Assembly: GCA_025980665.1 (NCBI GenBank)
Contig: JAICXC010000016.1
Location: 1-54,655, forward strand
From: Bryobacteraceae bacterium
Lineage (GTDB): Bacteria; Acidobacteriota; Terriglobia; Bryobacterales; Bryobacteraceae
Length of the DNA stretch: 54,655 bases
Direction: 5' to 3'
The stretch's first letter is position 1; every line of letters begins with the position of its first letter. The translations under genes and the position numbers were made by a program. This document shows, one piece after another, positions 42,207 to 49,868 of this stretch. The notes under the pieces were generated by a model. It saw only the letters and a list, made by a program, of their open reading frames with translations. It did not search any database and was not told the DNA's origin.

Positions 42207-42929
42207 GTGCTTCGAAGGCGCATTTTTACTGGGCGCGCGCGCATCATGCTCGGTTGCTTTGCGTGCTCTCTCGCGCTCATGTTGTTCGCAGCCGGCGGCG
42301 CGCGCCGCAGCAATGCGCGGCTGCCCGTCCCCCTCCCCGCGAAGATCGGTTCCACCGAAATCGGAATCGCCAGTTGGTACGGCGTGCCCTATGACGGCCG
42401 CGCGGCCGCTTCCGGTGAAATCTACGATATGGAAAAGCTGACGGCCGCGCATCGCGCGTTGCCTTTCCAGACTTGGGTAGAGATCACCAACCTCTCTAAC
42501 GGAAAACAAGTGGATGTGCGGATCACCGATCGGGGTCCCTACGTGCGTGGCCGCATCATCGATCTGTCCATGGCCGCCGCCCGCCAGATCGATATGGTGA
42601 GGACTGGAACCGCGCGAGTTCGTGTGAAAGTAATTGCAGCTCCAGCCGTCGCACCTCCGGTGAAAGCCTTAGCGACCAGTCAAACTAACGCCGCTGGGTA
42701 TGCAGTTCAGGCTGGCGCATTCTCCGACCCCACCCGCGCCGAAGCTTTTCGCGAAACCCTACCTTATTCCGATGTCAGAGTGGTTGAGCGCCAGGGCAAG
42801 GGAGACCAACCTCTTTGGAGAATCTTGATCGGGCGTGCGCTGACCCTTCAGGCAGCTACGGCTCTGGCGGCCGAGGTGGAGAAGGCGTCCGGCGCCGCAA
42901 TCGTCGTGAGAGACGAGGCTGAGGAATAG
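42207..42929 (+). CDS. rlpA: RlpA-like septal-ring lytic transglycosylase with SPOR domain
   Basis: The 240-residue protein has a basic N-terminus and a hydrophobic signal or anchor (IMLGCFACSLALMLFAAGG). The RlpA double-psi beta-barrel follows: IGIASWYGVPYDGRAAASGE, then VRITDRGPYVRGRIIDLS with the catalytic-type Asp. A C-terminal SPOR domain (AGYAVQAGAFSDPTRAEAF) binds denuded peptidoglycan. It cleaves glycan strands lacking stem peptides during division. The start is either GTG 42207, supported by the nearby -10 hexamer, or ATG 42246. Confidence 0.9.
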   Translation: MLRRRIFTGRARIMLGCFACSLALMLFAAGGARRSNARLPVPLPAKIGSTEIGIASWYGVPYDGRAAASGEIYDMEKLTAAHRALPFQTWVEITNLSNGKQVDVRITDRGPYVRGRIIDLSMAAARQIDMVRTGTARVRVKVIAAPAVAPPVKALATSQTNAAGYAVQAGAFSDPTRAEAFRETLPYSDVRVVERQGKGDQPLWRILIGRALTLQAATALAAEVEKASGAAIVVRDEAEE

Positions 42930-42946
42930 GATAGGCGGCAGCTCAC

Positions 42947-42963
42947 TACCCCCACTGGGGGTA
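42947..42963. promoter_or_regulatory. G/C-tract inverted repeat TACCCCC / GGGGGTA
   Basis: TACCCCCACTGGGGGTA is a perfect inverted repeat with 7-base arms, 17 bases after the rlpA stop, followed by a second C-tract (TTACCCCCCTCATACC). The layout resembles operators of CsoR/RcnR-type metal repressors. It could instead be a terminator hairpin without a T-tract. No CsoR-type gene is in the window. Confidence 0.4.
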
Positions 42964-43031
42964 TACCTTACCCCCCTCATACCTACCCCAATCCTCTTTA
43001 TGAGGGTCTAGAGAACGTTTCAATTCGAATG

Positions 43032-43037
43032 TAGAGT
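43032..43037 (+). promoter_or_regulatory. -10-like hexamer TAGAGT before the sigma-54 activator
   Basis: TAGAGT lies 6 bases before the GTG at 43044 with no Shine-Dalgarno sequence, a typical leaderless spacing. Confidence 0.4.
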
Positions 43038-43043
43038 TTAACT

Positions 43044-44165
43044 GTGGATCGCGCACTACATATTGAACGGCCCCCGCTCAAGGGTCAAAACTTGCCTGGA
43101 GCAATATCGGGAGCAACGATGCAAGCTCATTTGGACGAAACCCGCCACGTGCTGGTAGGACAGTCGCCACGAACACGCCAGGTTCTCCGGCTAATCGACA
43201 AACTCGGCAAATGCCGCTGGCCCGCACTGCTTCTCGGTGAAACGGGAACGGGCAAAGAGGTTGTGGCCCGCGCCATCCACGCCATGACTGCGTCCCGGGA
43301 GGCGTTTGTAACCATCGACTGCTCCTCCATGGTCGGGCCGCTCATGGAAAGCGAACTCTTCGGACACGTGAAGGGAGCCTTTACCGGAGCCGCCAACGCC
43401 AAGGTGGGCCTGATCGAGGCGGCCAACGGCGGCACGGCGTTTTTTGATGAAATCGGCGAGCTGCCCATGGACCTGCAGGCCAAACTGCTGCGGGTCTTGC
43501 AGGAGAAAGAATTCCGTCCGGTAGGATCGCTGATCACCCGGCGTTCGGATTTCCGTATCATCGCGGCAACCAATCGCGATCTGGCCAAGGAGGTGGAAAA
43601 GGGCACCTTCCGCCGCGACCTGTATTTCCGGCTGAACGTAATTAACATCCGCTTGGCCCCGCTGCGCGAACGCAAAGAAGACATCCCCGCACTGATCAAT
43701 CATTTTCTGGCCCGCATCGGCGGCAACCACAACATCACCGTCGAAGCCATGGAAGTCCTGCTTTCCTACGACTGGCCTGGGAACGTCCGCGAGCTCGAAA
43801 ACTGCGTGCAGCACATGGCGGCGATCAATTCCGGCCCACTGCTGCACCTGGGAGATCTTCCCTCGAACCTTCGCAACTACCTTACCGAGAAGAAGGCTCA
43901 ATATCTGATGGCGGCAGCGGGAACCCAGTTCGGCGTGCCCGCCAAATCCGACAGCACCGATGCTCCTCAGGCCACGTCGCCGATCAATCTCCAGGCCGTT
44001 CGAAATGCGCCTGTCGTGGTGCCTCTCCTGGAGCTGGAGCGTCGTGCCATTGTGAATGCGCTGGAATATACCAAGGGGGACCGATCTGTGGCTGCGCATC
44101 TGCTCGGCATCGGGCGCACCACACTCTACAGGAAGCTGAAAGAGTACCAGCTGCAAACTTCCTGA
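43044..44165 (+). CDS. Sigma-54-dependent AAA+ activator without N-terminal sensor domain
   Basis: The 373-residue protein has only about 36 residues before the AAA+ core. It has Walker A GETGTGKE (65-72), the sigma-54 contact loop GAFTGA (111-116), Walker B GGTAFFDEIGEL, the RRDLYFRLNV region and a C-terminal Fis-type helix-turn-helix (SVAAHLLGIGRTTLYRKLKEY). It should open RpoN promoters. It has no receiver, GAF or PAS domain, as in PspF-type activators controlled by a partner protein. The next gene encodes a receiver-containing protein that could be that partner. Confidence 0.92.
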   Translation: MDRALHIERPPLKGQNLPGAISGATMQAHLDETRHVLVGQSPRTRQVLRLIDKLGKCRWPALLLGETGTGKEVVARAIHAMTASREAFVTIDCSSMVGPLMESELFGHVKGAFTGAANAKVGLIEAANGGTAFFDEIGELPMDLQAKLLRVLQEKEFRPVGSLITRRSDFRIIAATNRDLAKEVEKGTFRRDLYFRLNVINIRLAPLRERKEDIPALINHFLARIGGNHNITVEAMEVLLSYDWPGNVRELENCVQHMAAINSGPLLHLGDLPSNLRNYLTEKKAQYLMAAAGTQFGVPAKSDSTDAPQATSPINLQAVRNAPVVVPLLELERRAIVNALEYTKGDRSVAAHLLGIGRTTLYRKLKEYQLQTS

Positions 44166-44210
44166 GCCGGCAGTGAGAGGGTTGGGCTTCCCGGCGCACT
44201 ATCTCTTCGC

Positions 44211-45080
44211 GTGACGCTGCGCGTGCTGCTGGCCGAATCCGAAACCGAAGACACGGTATTCCTGAATGAAGTCCTGACCGAGCTGGACGGCGCCCGCTGC
44301 TGGAGCGACTGGGTTCATGTGGAAACCTCGCACGCGGCGACCTGGGCCGATACCGCGGCCATCCTCGCGACCGAGGTAGTGGATATCCTGCTGCTCGACC
44401 CCGATCTAGGGGACAGCCGGGGCTTCGAAACATTCCGCAGGTTACAGGCGGCTGCTCCGCAGGTACCCGTCATCCTCTTAGTGGAACCTTCCGCTATCTC
44501 CCTGGCGGAACACATGGTGCGCGAGGGCGCGCAGGATTTTCTGCTCAAAAGAGAAGTCGATTGTGAGCCACTGGCGCGAGCCATCCGCAAAGCCATGGAG
44601 CGTCATCGTCTGCTGGCCGCCGCCCGGGCGACATCCATGACGGATCCACTCACGGGCCTGCTCACGCGTCCCGCGTTCCTAACGCTGGTGGAACGCGATC
44701 GCCTTCTCGCCGAGCGGCTCAACCGGAAGATGTTGGTCGTGCTGGCCGAGCAGGCCGAGGCTGCGGCAGTGGACGGCGTTCAACGCCGCGATCTGACTCT
44801 GATAGGGGTCGCCGACGATCTTCGCCGCCTGGCAGGTCCAGCGGCCCTGTTAGCGCGATTGAGTCACTCGCGGTTCGGTTTGGCAGTGCTTGATACTATG
44901 GCCGAGCCGGTGGACGAAATTCAGGCGCGCCTGCGTATTGCGGCTACCGATGGCGCGCTCGCGTTTGGGACCGCCGTATTCGACCCGCAACAACTGATCT
45001 CGCTAGACGCCGTGCTCGAACAGGCCACCGTTAACCTATCTAACGCATGCCGGGCCCCTGCAACAACGCTGGCCTTGTAG
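44211..45080 (+). CDS. Receiver domain fused to degenerate GGDEF-like domain
   Basis: The 289-residue protein has an N-terminal response-regulator receiver with acceptor Asp63 in ILLLDPDLGDS and Lys in QDFLLKREVD. The linker helix ends in the GGDEF-type entry DPLTGLLTRPAFLTLVERD. The GGDEF signature itself is absent: the equivalent turn reads LSHSRFGLAVL. It should therefore not make c-di-GMP but may bind a nucleotide or serve as a phospho-switch. The start is GTG, 45 bases after the sigma-54 activator gene on the same strand. No histidine kinase is in the window. Confidence 0.82.
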   Translation: MTLRVLLAESETEDTVFLNEVLTELDGARCWSDWVHVETSHAATWADTAAILATEVVDILLLDPDLGDSRGFETFRRLQAAAPQVPVILLVEPSAISLAEHMVREGAQDFLLKREVDCEPLARAIRKAMERHRLLAAARATSMTDPLTGLLTRPAFLTLVERDRLLAERLNRKMLVVLAEQAEAAAVDGVQRRDLTLIGVADDLRRLAGPAALLARLSHSRFGLAVLDTMAEPVDEIQARLRIAATDGALAFGTAVFDPQQLISLDAVLEQATVNLSNACRAPATTLAL

Positions 45081-45120
45081 GGGCGAGGCACGCCTCGCTC
45101 AATGAGATCATGGGCAGACA

Positions 45121-46164
45121 GTGCACGTCGCCCTCGACGCTACCTATAGCCTGGACCGGAATCTATCTGGCGTCGGAGTGTATTCGCGCGAAATCCTCTT
45201 TGGCTTGGCGCGCACTCATCCCCAGGACCGGTTCGAGTTCTGCTATCGGCCTCACCGCTTCTTGCATTCTTTCCGCGACCGCCTGCCGAGGAATGCCTCG
45301 CGCAGGCTTCTGCGCGGCGCGCCTCACGCCGGGCTGTTTCATGCACTGAACCAACGAGTAGATGTACCTGCCCTCCGAACCGTGAGCACGTTTCACGATC
45401 TCTTCGTCATCACCGGCGAGTACTCCACGTCCGAGTTTCGCGCACGTTTTACCGAACAGGCTCGTCTGGCCGCGCGCCGCAGCGATCTGATCATAGCCAT
45501 CTCGCGCTTCACCGCCGGCCAGGTGGAGGAATTCCTGGGCGTGGAACCCTCCCGTATCCGGGTCATCCCGCATGGCGTTCACGTCCCCTCTATAGAGCGC
45601 CAAAACACATCCCGGCAGAATCTTGTGCTCTTCGTGGGGGCCATCCAGCGTCGTAAGAACGTTCGGAACCTGGTGCGGGCTTTCGAGCGGATGCCCGCCT
45701 CGTGGCGACTGGCGCTGGCGGGAGCGGCCGACGGCTTTGGCGCCGCCGAAGAGCTCCGCGCAGTCGAGAGCAGCCCCCGCAAGGCCGATATCGACGTGCT
45801 TGGATACATCACCGCCGTAGAACTGGAGACGCTTTACCGCCGGGCCCGCATCTTTGCCTTCCCTTCGCTGGACGAGGGCTTTGGGATGCCGGTGCTCGAC
45901 GCGATGGCGAACTCCGTTCCGGTGATCACGTCTCGACGTTCGGCTCTGCCTGAGGTAGCAGGGGATGCGGCCCTTCTGGTGAATCCGGACGATCCGGAAG
46001 AAATCGCCAACGCGCTGGTGCGTCTGGCCTCGGACCCAGGGTTGCGCGATGATCTCGCCCGTCGCGGGCGTGAGCGGGCTTTACGATTTTCCTGGGAGTC
46101 CGCGCTGACCAAAACTTGGGAAGTCTATAAGGAACTCACCGGCTCTACGGCTCCGCCCGAGTGA
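45121..46164 (+). CDS. GT4-family glycosyltransferase
   Basis: The 347-residue GT-B enzyme begins at GTG 45121 with HVALDATYSLDRNLSGVGVY, the acceptor-side Gly-rich loop. Donor-side motifs are VLFVGAIQRRKNVRNLVRAF and the EX7E-type segment PSLDEGFGMPVLDAMANSVPV. It transfers a sugar from a nucleotide donor, probably to an envelope or exopolysaccharide acceptor. The last 40 bases overlap the convergent flippase-like gene. Confidence 0.92.
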   Translation: MHVALDATYSLDRNLSGVGVYSREILFGLARTHPQDRFEFCYRPHRFLHSFRDRLPRNASRRLLRGAPHAGLFHALNQRVDVPALRTVSTFHDLFVITGEYSTSEFRARFTEQARLAARRSDLIIAISRFTAGQVEEFLGVEPSRIRVIPHGVHVPSIERQNTSRQNLVLFVGAIQRRKNVRNLVRAFERMPASWRLALAGAADGFGAAEELRAVESSPRKADIDVLGYITAVELETLYRRARIFAFPSLDEGFGMPVLDAMANSVPVITSRRSALPEVAGDAALLVNPDDPEEIANALVRLASDPGLRDDLARRGRERALRFSWESALTKTWEVYKELTGSTAPPE

Positions 46165-47195
46165 CCTTCGGCCGCGGCGCCCTTTCTCAATTCGCTGATC
46201 TTAGCCCCTGTAATTCCCAGCGCGATGAATCCAGCGATCAGCGGCATAACCTTGACCACACACCACAAGATTAATGAGAAGCGGCCGGCGTCCGACGGAT
46301 CGACGTCGTAGGCGTGTACCAGGAACTCCTTGGTCAAGATCTGGAAAAGACCCAGGTTGGCTGGGGCTTGCGGAACGATACTGGACAACCGCAGGATCAA
46401 CATCAAAGCGAAGGCCGCACCGACGCCGAGGTCAAAGCCATAAGCCTCGAACGCGGCCCATAGTGGAATCACTTGCAGCAACAGGTAAGGTACGCTTTGC
46501 AGCAGCGCGAAATAAAGATAGCGGGAATGACCGATCAGCGCCAGATCGTCCATCAGCACAGCGAGATGGTGCCGCCAGCCCCGCCGCCGGAGCGCGGATC
46601 GCGGAGGGCGCGGGCGAAACAGCGCCAGACCCAAGATTACGGCGCCCGCGAGCACGGACAGTCCGAGTCCATCATTGACGTATCCCAGCTTCTTGGGTAA
46701 CTCCACGTACCTTAATGACAGCCACAACCCAACCCACAACCACCACCCGTCAAAAACCCGCTCAATGAGTACGCTCGCTACGGAAACTGAAAAAGGCAGT
46801 TTCGTCCAGCGCGTCACCAGGAAGCAACGGACTGCTTCACCTCCGCGGAACGGCAGAACTTCACTAGCGAACAATCCGACGAAGATGGCACGAACGGCCT
46901 GCCAGAAGTTCAACGACACCACGGGACGTAACACTAGCCGCCAACGTACGGCTTGCGTAAGGTATACGCTCAACTCGATCACGACGGCCAGCGCGACCCA
47001 GGCGTAGTTCAGCGTAGCCAGATCGTCTTTAAAATCACCGAGGCTAACGTCGCGAAGAGCCCAAACCAGGCATGCGAGCGATGCCAGGTTGATCAGAACA
47101 AGAATGACCCAACGGGTCGATTGAGACTGCGACTCCCTCAAATCGTATGATACCGTGGGGTCCGCAACGTTCCCGCTAACGTACAATAACGCCAT
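46125..47195 (-). CDS. Lysylphosphatidylglycerol-synthase-type membrane protein (UPF0104/flippase-like)
   Basis: The protein of about 340-356 residues has around eight membrane segments and the family blocks [46 protein letters not shown] and [14 protein letters not shown]. This matches the membrane domain of MprF/AglD-type proteins, often found with glycosyltransferases as lipid flippases or transferase partners. The soluble synthetase domain of MprF is absent. The start is uncertain: ATG 47195 overlaps the divergent ATG, and TTG 47141 lies 5 bases after TATCAT and would fit a leaderless start. The convergent neighbour is a GT4 enzyme. Confidence 0.85.
   Translation of the reverse strand: MALLYVSGNVADPTVSYDLRESQSQSTRWVILVLINLASLACLVWALRDVSLGDFKDDLATLNYAWVALAVVIELSVYLTQAVRWRLVLRPVVSLNFWQAVRAIFVGLFASEVLPFRGGEAVRCFLVTRWTKLPFSVSVASVLIERVFDGWWLWVGLWLSLRYVELPKKLGYVNDGLGLSVLAGAVILGLALFRPRPPRSALRRRGWRHHLAVLMDDLALIGHSRYLYFALLQSVPYLLLQVIPLWAAFEAYGFDLGVGAAFALMLILRLSSIVPQAPANLGLFQILTKEFLVHAYDVDPSDAGRFSLILWCVVKVMPLIAGFIALGITGAKISELRKGAAAEGHSGGAVEPVSSL
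47182..47187 (+). promoter_or_regulatory. -10-like hexamer TACAAT before the dienelactone hydrolase
   Basis: TACAAT lies 6 bases before the ATG at 47194 with no Shine-Dalgarno sequence. It is one of the best leaderless candidates in the window. Confidence 0.45.
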
Positions 47196-48060
47196 GGCAA
47201 CATCTGATCTCAACAGCCTTCTCCCGGACGGTCGGCCGGAGAATCGCCGGAGTTTTCTACTGAGGAAGCTGGCTGTCGGCTTTGCCCTCGCGGTCCGTCC
47301 CATCGGCGCGCAGACAATTACCACGGACACCAAGGGCCTCACCGCCGGCGAGGTTCAAATCCCCATGGCCGATGGGAAAATCGTTCCCGCATATCGCGCG
47401 CGCCCGAATGGCAACGGGCGGTTCCCCACGGTACTCGTGGTGCAGGAGATCTTCGGGGTTCATGAACACATCAAGGACCTGTGCCGGCGTCTAGCCAAAT
47501 CCGGCTACATGGCCGTCGCACCGGAAATGTTCGCGCGCCAGGGCGATGTATCGAAAATAGAAAATGTCCAGGAGATCATCAGTACCGTGGTTTCCAAGGT
47601 GCCCGACACCCAGGTGATGAGCGATCTGGATTCCACGGTCGCCTGGGCCGCCAAGAACAACGGGAGCGGCGACCGCCTGGCGATCGCCGGCTTCTGCTGG
47701 GGCGGCCGCATCGTCTGGCTATATGCTGCACACAATCCCAAACTGATCGCCGGAGCGGCCTGGTACGGACGCCTGGAAGGGGAGTCGAACGCCATGACCC
47801 CCAAGAATCCGATAGATTATGCCGCGGTGCTGAAAGCGCCGGTGATCGGATTCTACGGCGGCAAGGACACCGGCATCTCGCAGGAATCCATCGAGCGCAT
47901 GCGCGGATCTCTCAAGGTGGTCGACGACGATTCAGAGATCAACGTGTATCCGGACGCGCAACACGGATTTAACGCCGACTACCGCCCCAGTTACAACAAG
48001 GACGCCGCGCAGGATGCCTGGAAGAAGATGCTGGCGTGGTTTAAGAAAGCCGGGGTTTAA
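47194..48060 (+). CDS. Dienelactone hydrolase family protein with Tat signal
   Basis: The 288-residue protein opens with a twin-arginine signal ([18 protein letters not shown], residues 18-35), so it should be exported folded by Tat. The alpha/beta-hydrolase domain has [14 protein letters not shown], the nucleophile elbow GFCWGGR with Cys and the C-terminal His in DAQHGF, forming the Cys-Asp-His triad of dienelactone hydrolases. A periplasmic location is unusual for classical ClcD. ATG at 47194 is preferred over GTG 47155. The natural substrate is unknown. Confidence 0.9.
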   Translation: MATSDLNSLLPDGRPENRRSFLLRKLAVGFALAVRPIGAQTITTDTKGLTAGEVQIPMADGKIVPAYRARPNGNGRFPTVLVVQEIFGVHEHIKDLCRRLAKSGYMAVAPEMFARQGDVSKIENVQEIISTVVSKVPDTQVMSDLDSTVAWAAKNNGSGDRLAIAGFCWGGRIVWLYAAHNPKLIAGAAWYGRLEGESNAMTPKNPIDYAAVLKAPVIGFYGGKDTGISQESIERMRGSLKVVDDDSEINVYPDAQHGFNADYRPSYNKDAAQDAWKKMLAWFKKAGV

Positions 48061-48071
48061 GAAGGCCGCGT

Positions 48072-48659
48072 TTGATCCTTCCCGTTACCCTTGAAGGCCG
48101 TCATGTTCGGTTAGAGCCGCTGGCCCAGGAGCATCATGCGGCCTTGTGCGCCGTCGGACTCGATCCCGATCTTTGGGAGTTGATTCCCTATCGTGTGACC
48201 AGCCCGGAGGAGATGGCCGCCTACATTCAGACTGCCCTCAACGGACAGGCTGCGGGGAGCGCGTTGCCCTTCGCAACGGTCGATGCAGCCACGGGACGGG
48301 TCATCGGAAGCACTCGCTATATGAACATCGATGAGGCCAACCGGCGTCTGGAAATCGGTGCGACCTGGATCGCCGCGCCCTGGCGGCGCACCGCCATCAA
48401 TACGGAAGCGAAATACCTTATGCTCCGTCACGCCTTCGAGACTCTTGGATGCATTCGCGTCGAGCTGAAGACGGATTCCTTGAATCAACGTTCCCGCAAT
48501 GCGATCCGCCGGATCGGCGCGACCGAAGAGGGCACACTGCGGCAGCATATCGTCACCTGGAGCGGCCGTCTCCGGGATACTGTTTACTTCAGCATTCTCG
48601 ATTCTGAATGGTCGCGCGTGAAGCGGGATCTGGAGCAGAAACTGGATCGCAACGGTTAG
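48072..48659 (+). CDS. GNAT-family N-acetyltransferase (RimJ/RimL-like)
   Basis: The 195-residue protein has the RimJ/RimL layout. It shows VTLEGRHVRLEPLAQEHH at the start, GSTRYMNIDEANRRLEIGATWIA as the central beta strand pair, KYLMLRHAFETLGCIRVELKTD and NQRSRNAIRRIGATEEGTLRQ at the acetyl-CoA side. It probably acetylates a ribosomal or other protein N-terminus or an amine. It starts with TTG 12 bases after the DLH gene and may be co-transcribed. Its stop overlaps the convergent exchanger gene by 4 bases. Confidence 0.9.
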   Translation: MILPVTLEGRHVRLEPLAQEHHAALCAVGLDPDLWELIPYRVTSPEEMAAYIQTALNGQAAGSALPFATVDAATGRVIGSTRYMNIDEANRRLEIGATWIAAPWRRTAINTEAKYLMLRHAFETLGCIRVELKTDSLNQRSRNAIRRIGATEEGTLRQHIVTWSGRLRDTVYFSILDSEWSRVKRDLEQKLDRNG

Positions 48660-49852
48660 CGCCAGATGTGTTCTTTCCAGATGTCCACGAATAACCCCGG
48701 CGCGAGCATCTGACGCCTCCCTGCGATCATGCGTCCGACCTCCACCGCGGCCCACGCGAAATATAGCACGGCCACCGGCTCCGCCCAGGAGGAATTGATG
48801 AATGGAATCCAGAAGAACACGAACATGATGGCAGCTTCATACCAGGTGAGCCGCATGTTCATTAGAAACATCATGCCGACTACAGCTTGACCCAGGGTCA
48901 GCAGCAGCTCGACCCGCTGTTCCTGGTCGAACACGATCGGCGTCACGGCGCCGACGCTAAACGAGAGCACGATCGGTAGCATGGCCGTTAGCAGCGTCCA
49001 CTGGTTGATGTTGCTCGAAACCATGTTCATCAACGCCATCGGCGCACGATCCACCGAACGCGCCCAATAGAACGTCGATGCCATCTCGGGAAATTCGGAG
49101 ACAATCGGCGCTACCCATTGGATAAATACGAAGGCCGGAATTCCGACAGCGACCGAAAGCGCCAATAGGCTGGCCAGAAACGGTTCTGCGGCGACATAGA
49201 TCAAGATCCCACCAAACAGGAACAACCCGCTAATAATCGCGATACGCGCCATACGCGGGGCGGTGACGATCTTGCGAGGAATCGCTTCCAGATCTTCGAT
49301 GGTTTCCGGATCCTCGGGCGGCATCCGGCTCAGGATCAGCAAATACGCCGTGTACAGCAAGATCAGCACCGCTCCGTCGTAGATAGTGAGCGATCCCTTC
49401 CATGCGATCACCCCCACATAGAGCAGCGGGAGGGCGAGACCCAATACTTCCACCGCGTGATGCTCTTCCAGGCAGATGACCTTGAGTGGTTTGCCCCCGC
49501 GCCGGCGCTGGAACATTGCCGCGGTGAAATAAATAACCGGCCAGCCGAAACCGGTCAGCAACCGCAGCGCGCCGGTCAGATTCGCCAGCAAGAATTGTAC
49601 CTGCTGATGCCAGGCCAGTACGGCTTCGACGGCGAATTCGGGTAGCGTTTGCAGCCACGCCAGAATCGCCAGCGCGAACCCTTGCGCGATGAAGAACTGT
49701 GCCGACTCGGCCGCCCAGGCAATCGCGATGGCCGACAGCAGTATCGCCGGTCCGGCCCAAAACACAGTCGAAGGGTGCGCCTCCGCCAGCGGCACAACCA
49801 ATAGCAGTAAAAGAAAAAATGGAGGGTGTTTCGGTGGGGTCAACAGGCCCAT
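48656..49852 (-). CDS. Divergent Ca2+/cation antiporter (CaCA) superfamily protein
   Basis: The 398-residue protein has about 10-11 membrane spans with two inverted repeat regions. Repeat 1 has LPEFAVEAVLAWH then NLTGALRLLTGFGWP. Repeat 2 has PIVSEFPEMASTFYWAR then NMVSSNINQWTLL. These match the alpha1 (G-S-x-P-E) and alpha2 (G-N-x-x-G-S-N) repeats of Na+/Ca2+ exchangers but are diverged. The Glu residues of both repeats are kept. A large central charged loop follows TM5. The transported ion is uncertain. The gene is divergent from aroB. Confidence 0.8.
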   Translation of the reverse strand: MGLLTPPKHPPFFLLLLLVVPLAEAHPSTVFWAGPAILLSAIAIAWAAESAQFFIAQGFALAILAWLQTLPEFAVEAVLAWHQQVQFLLANLTGALRLLTGFGWPVIYFTAAMFQRRRGGKPLKVICLEEHHAVEVLGLALPLLYVGVIAWKGSLTIYDGAVLILLYTAYLLILSRMPPEDPETIEDLEAIPRKIVTAPRMARIAIISGLFLFGGILIYVAAEPFLASLLALSVAVGIPAFVFIQWVAPIVSEFPEMASTFYWARSVDRAPMALMNMVSSNINQWTLLTAMLPIVLSFSVGAVTPIVFDQEQRVELLLTLGQAVVGMMFLMNMRLTWYEAAIMFVFFWIPFINSSWAEPVAVLYFAWAAVEVGRMIAGRRQMLAPGLFVDIWKEHIWR

Positions 49853-49861
49853 GGTACAACG

Positions 49862-49867
49862 AACGTA
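49862..49867 (-). promoter_or_regulatory. -10-like hexamer TACGTT before the exchanger gene
   Basis: Read leftward, TACGTT lies 9 bases before the ATG at 49852, inside the 16-base divergent gap with aroB. For aroB, TACAAC 8 bases before its ATG is a near match. Confidence 0.3.
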
Positions 49868-49868
49868 T

